A stretch of DNA of 64,000 bases from Myoxocephalus aenaeus (Eukaryota; Chordata; Actinopteri; Perciformes; Cottidae), in NCBI GenBank assembly GCA_038501785.1, contig JBAMJR010000101.1:1-64000 (forward strand). Direction: 5' to 3'. A program made the position numbers and the translations under genes. The notes below the pieces were generated by a model. That model made no database searches and was not told where the DNA came from. It worked only from the letters and a program-made list of their open reading frames with translations. The first letter of the stretch is position 1; each line of letters opens with the position of its first letter. This document shows, piece after piece, positions 61,558 to 64,000 of the stretch.

Positions 61558-64000
61558 TTCGCCGCTCTCGGGTCGAGGGCGCGCGCGGTGATGTCTCCAA
61601 TTATGGGTTCCGCGAGAAATGGAGGGCTTGGCCAGTCCTGCGAGGAGGCTGAAACACCGACTTGTAAGTAGTGACACTTAAATAAACAAGTAAGCTCTGT
61701 AAATAACTCTTCAAGCAGAGTTTATAGTGTCACTGTTGAGTCCCGCGGGTGCAAAAACGGGGAAAGCCTGTAAAAAGAGTGTCGCTCAGGTCGTTGTTGT
61801 ATCATCCCTGCAAGTGCTCATGGGACATTGAGTCTCCGTCAGCAAAACAAAAGTGTCTAACAATAAAAAAAAGTAACTTGCGGGATGTGAAGCGCCGTCG
61901 TGTCCAAGTTGAAGACTTTTGGAGTTGTTGTGTGTGTGTGTGTGTGTGTGTGTGTGCACAACGTCTCCTCTTGACACCGCGGGGAGAGGAGCGTCATCAG
62001 CCTGGAGGACCACGCCCACATGCCGTCTGTGCGCGTGTGTGACCGCTTTATTAGGTACACCTGCATTTTAATGAACGCATTACTGCATCACGTGGCTTCA
62101 GTTTAAATGTTTTACGAGTTGTTTGTGTCTTATGTTATAACGTTGAGAAGAGGAATTTAAAATAAAATGTATTAAGTGTAATGCATTTATTTTATTGATT
62201 TATTTGAGTAATATTATTATCCCAAATCCCTATTTTGTTTTTTTAATAAACTGTATTAAATGTAATACATTTATTTTATTGATTCATTTGAGTAATATTA
62301 TTATCCAAAATCCCTATTTTGTTTTAAAATAAACTGTATTAAATGTAATACATTTATTTTTTTGATTTATTTGTGTAATATTATTACCCAAAATATTAAT
62401 TGGATTTCTTAGCTTAGTTTATTTTATTTTTAACATAGTACAACTGCATACATGTGATCCAAGTGACGAGAATGATAACTCGTTAGTGTTTTCTTTTTAC
62501 GTATATGTTTTTAATAAACAACCTGGTAAGTATCTTACGCTATAATATGAATTTCAGAAAGGTTATGTTCCATGAAACTGTCTCAGAAAGTCTTCCTCCT
62601 CGGCGTGAAGACAGCTGTCCCCCCCACGAGTGTAGAAAACACAACAAACACACAAAGTTCAGAGCTGCGTGAAAAAAAACTACACCTCCCACACGTTGCA
62701 GCTCGTCCATTTCCGTGTCTGCGCACTGACGAGTGCGCACAAGGACAGCGCACTGGCGCAGTGAATGTGCAGCTTCCTCTTGCACTGAATAAACCAACAT
62801 GTTATAGTAAATATAATATACAATATTTCCCTAAACTAAAGCTTCTATTTTTCTAATATATGATCTTTAATCACATGTACTCATACTGCAGGTTTTTGTA
62901 TTTTTGCTTTCCATAATTAACTAAATCTAATAATAATAATAATAATAATAATGATAATAATAATAAAACCATGGTATTCCTATTATCTCTTTAGAGTAAT
63001 AAGTCTGCTCTTTTCTCCACTATCTCCCCGAGAGGTTGCCGGTGGAGGTTTTCCTTCAGTGTTGCGCCACTCCGCGGTGCTTTACGGCAGTGGTGCTGAT
63101 GCGGGATGAGTCAGGATGTGATGCTTCTGCTGCCGCTGCCATTTCACCAGCGGCGAAACCCTACAAACACACCGCAAAACACACGAGTGGCGCGGCGGGG
63201 TTCCCCTCCGTCTAACAGAGAGCCCACCTGCCCGCAGAAAGACACACACACACCCACACACACTCGCGCGCGCGGAGACGTGGGTACGTGGGACGTGGGG
63301 GAACGCGCAGGATCCGGGTTTCTTCTTCATTGTATTGCACCTGCTCTGGATCGGGCCCTGACATCAACACGGATCCCTCCCTCTTCCTGACTCCAGGACC
63401 CCGCTGGTCTCCGGGCTTCTTCGACACCAAACACCGAGGATCCATCCCGCCATGGAGCCCGCGCCGGCCCGGTCCTGAAGGGCGCGAGGAAAACAGCGTG
63501 AACAGAGAAAAGAGAGCAACCATTCCGGCCTGAACTCCACTCCTGCTCCAAGTAGGCTGCTTTCCTTGTTAACCATGTAAGATCATGTCATCATGTTCAT
63601 TAACATCAGCGTCGGGACTATTTTCCCCCGTCATGCATGTGTGCACTGGTCTAATAATAGCATGCAAGAACAATCTCTGCTATGTTCTGGAAGTCCAAAG
63701 CTTCTGGAGTCCATCTTGATTCAGACTCAGCATCATTTGCAAAATAAGCAGAAACTCAAAAATAACCATGTAGGAACGCCTCGGCTCAGAAAGCCTCACG
63801 TGCAGATGTGTGTTTGTGTGTAAATGCACGTGATATGTGAAAGATCCGTGCACGTGCATCCGGCGTGAGCGCGCACACAAAGCTGCTATTCACCGGGGAT
63901 TCGATCACTAATGTTTTTTTGCATCATTATGCCGACCGAGCTGCAACCCGACGCCCAGACGGGTGATGGGAGGCTGCGCGTGTCTGCTGCCTGCCGCCTG
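61558..64000. other. Upstream flank of rab38
   Basis: It has (GT)n at 61929-61956, three tandem copies of an AT-rich unit of about 88 bp at 62160-62420 (TGTATTAAATGTAATACATT, GAGTAATATTATTATCC), (AAT)n near 62932-62963, and a CpG-rich patch at about 63010-63500. The patch has a short frame in strong context (CGCCATGGAGCCCGCG, stop after eight codons) that could be an upstream ORF of a leader. No exon is established. Confidence 0.5.

Noticed and set aside
61558..61677. Upstream in-frame ATG giving rab38 a 40-residue N-terminal extension
   Set aside because: The added residues resemble no Rab N-terminus. The downstream MQ start matches human RAB38.
1..64000. Frames of Cys-Val or His-Thr repeats at many positions
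   Set aside because: They are translations of GT and CA microsatellites.

Overview
The window is nuclear DNA from a bony fish, most likely a percomorph teleost. Coding sequence is split into short exons with GT-AG introns. Dinucleotide (CA/GT) microsatellites are extremely dense. Several interspersed repeats look like families that are abundant in percomorph genomes. There is no bacterial operon structure, rRNA, convincing tRNA or CRISPR. Most of the long open frames are low-complexity translations of tandem repeats.

Two genes are supported, both on the minus strand and arranged head-to-tail. (1) picalm (clathrin-assembly/ANTH adaptor): eleven coding exons between 46041 and 1117 give residues 1-385, colinear with human PICALM. 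The gene runs off the left edge, so its clathrin/AP2-binding C-terminal part is missing. (2) rab38 (Rab32/38-family GTPase of lysosome-related organelles and melanosomes): four coding exons between 61557 and 54574 give a complete 231-residue protein. The two genes lie near each other on human chromosome 11q14, which supports both names. Both act in endosomal trafficking: PICALM in endocytosis and SNARE retrieval, Rab38 in melanosome cargo delivery.

Layout: 1-10.8 kb holds picalm exons 11 to 3. 10.8-28 kb is intron 2, with an inverted pair of composite repeats, a 25-bp GC-rich minisatellite, a 20-bp minisatellite and a TIR element carrying a 30-bp minisatellite. 28-46 kb is intron 1, with a 1.45-kb modular satellite, a second TIR element and a 2-kb CT/GA-rich satellite. 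46-54.6 kb is the intergenic/promoter region, with a 28-bp E-box palindrome. 54.6-61.6 kb is rab38, with a 1.45-kb minisatellite filling most of intron 3, a 46-bp minisatellite in intron 2, and a third TIR element plus a third 73-bp array in intron 1. 61.6-64 kb is upstream flank with a CpG-rich patch.

The most notable observations are these. Three arrays of a 73-bp repeat (about 35 units) each carry a near-consensus CTCF motif; one array points forward at 16-17.5 kb and one points in reverse at 60-61 kb, facing each other across picalm exons 1-2 and most of rab38. CA repeats lie directly behind the 5' splice sites of five picalm exons. A probable stop-loss extension sits behind the CAAX-like end of rab38.
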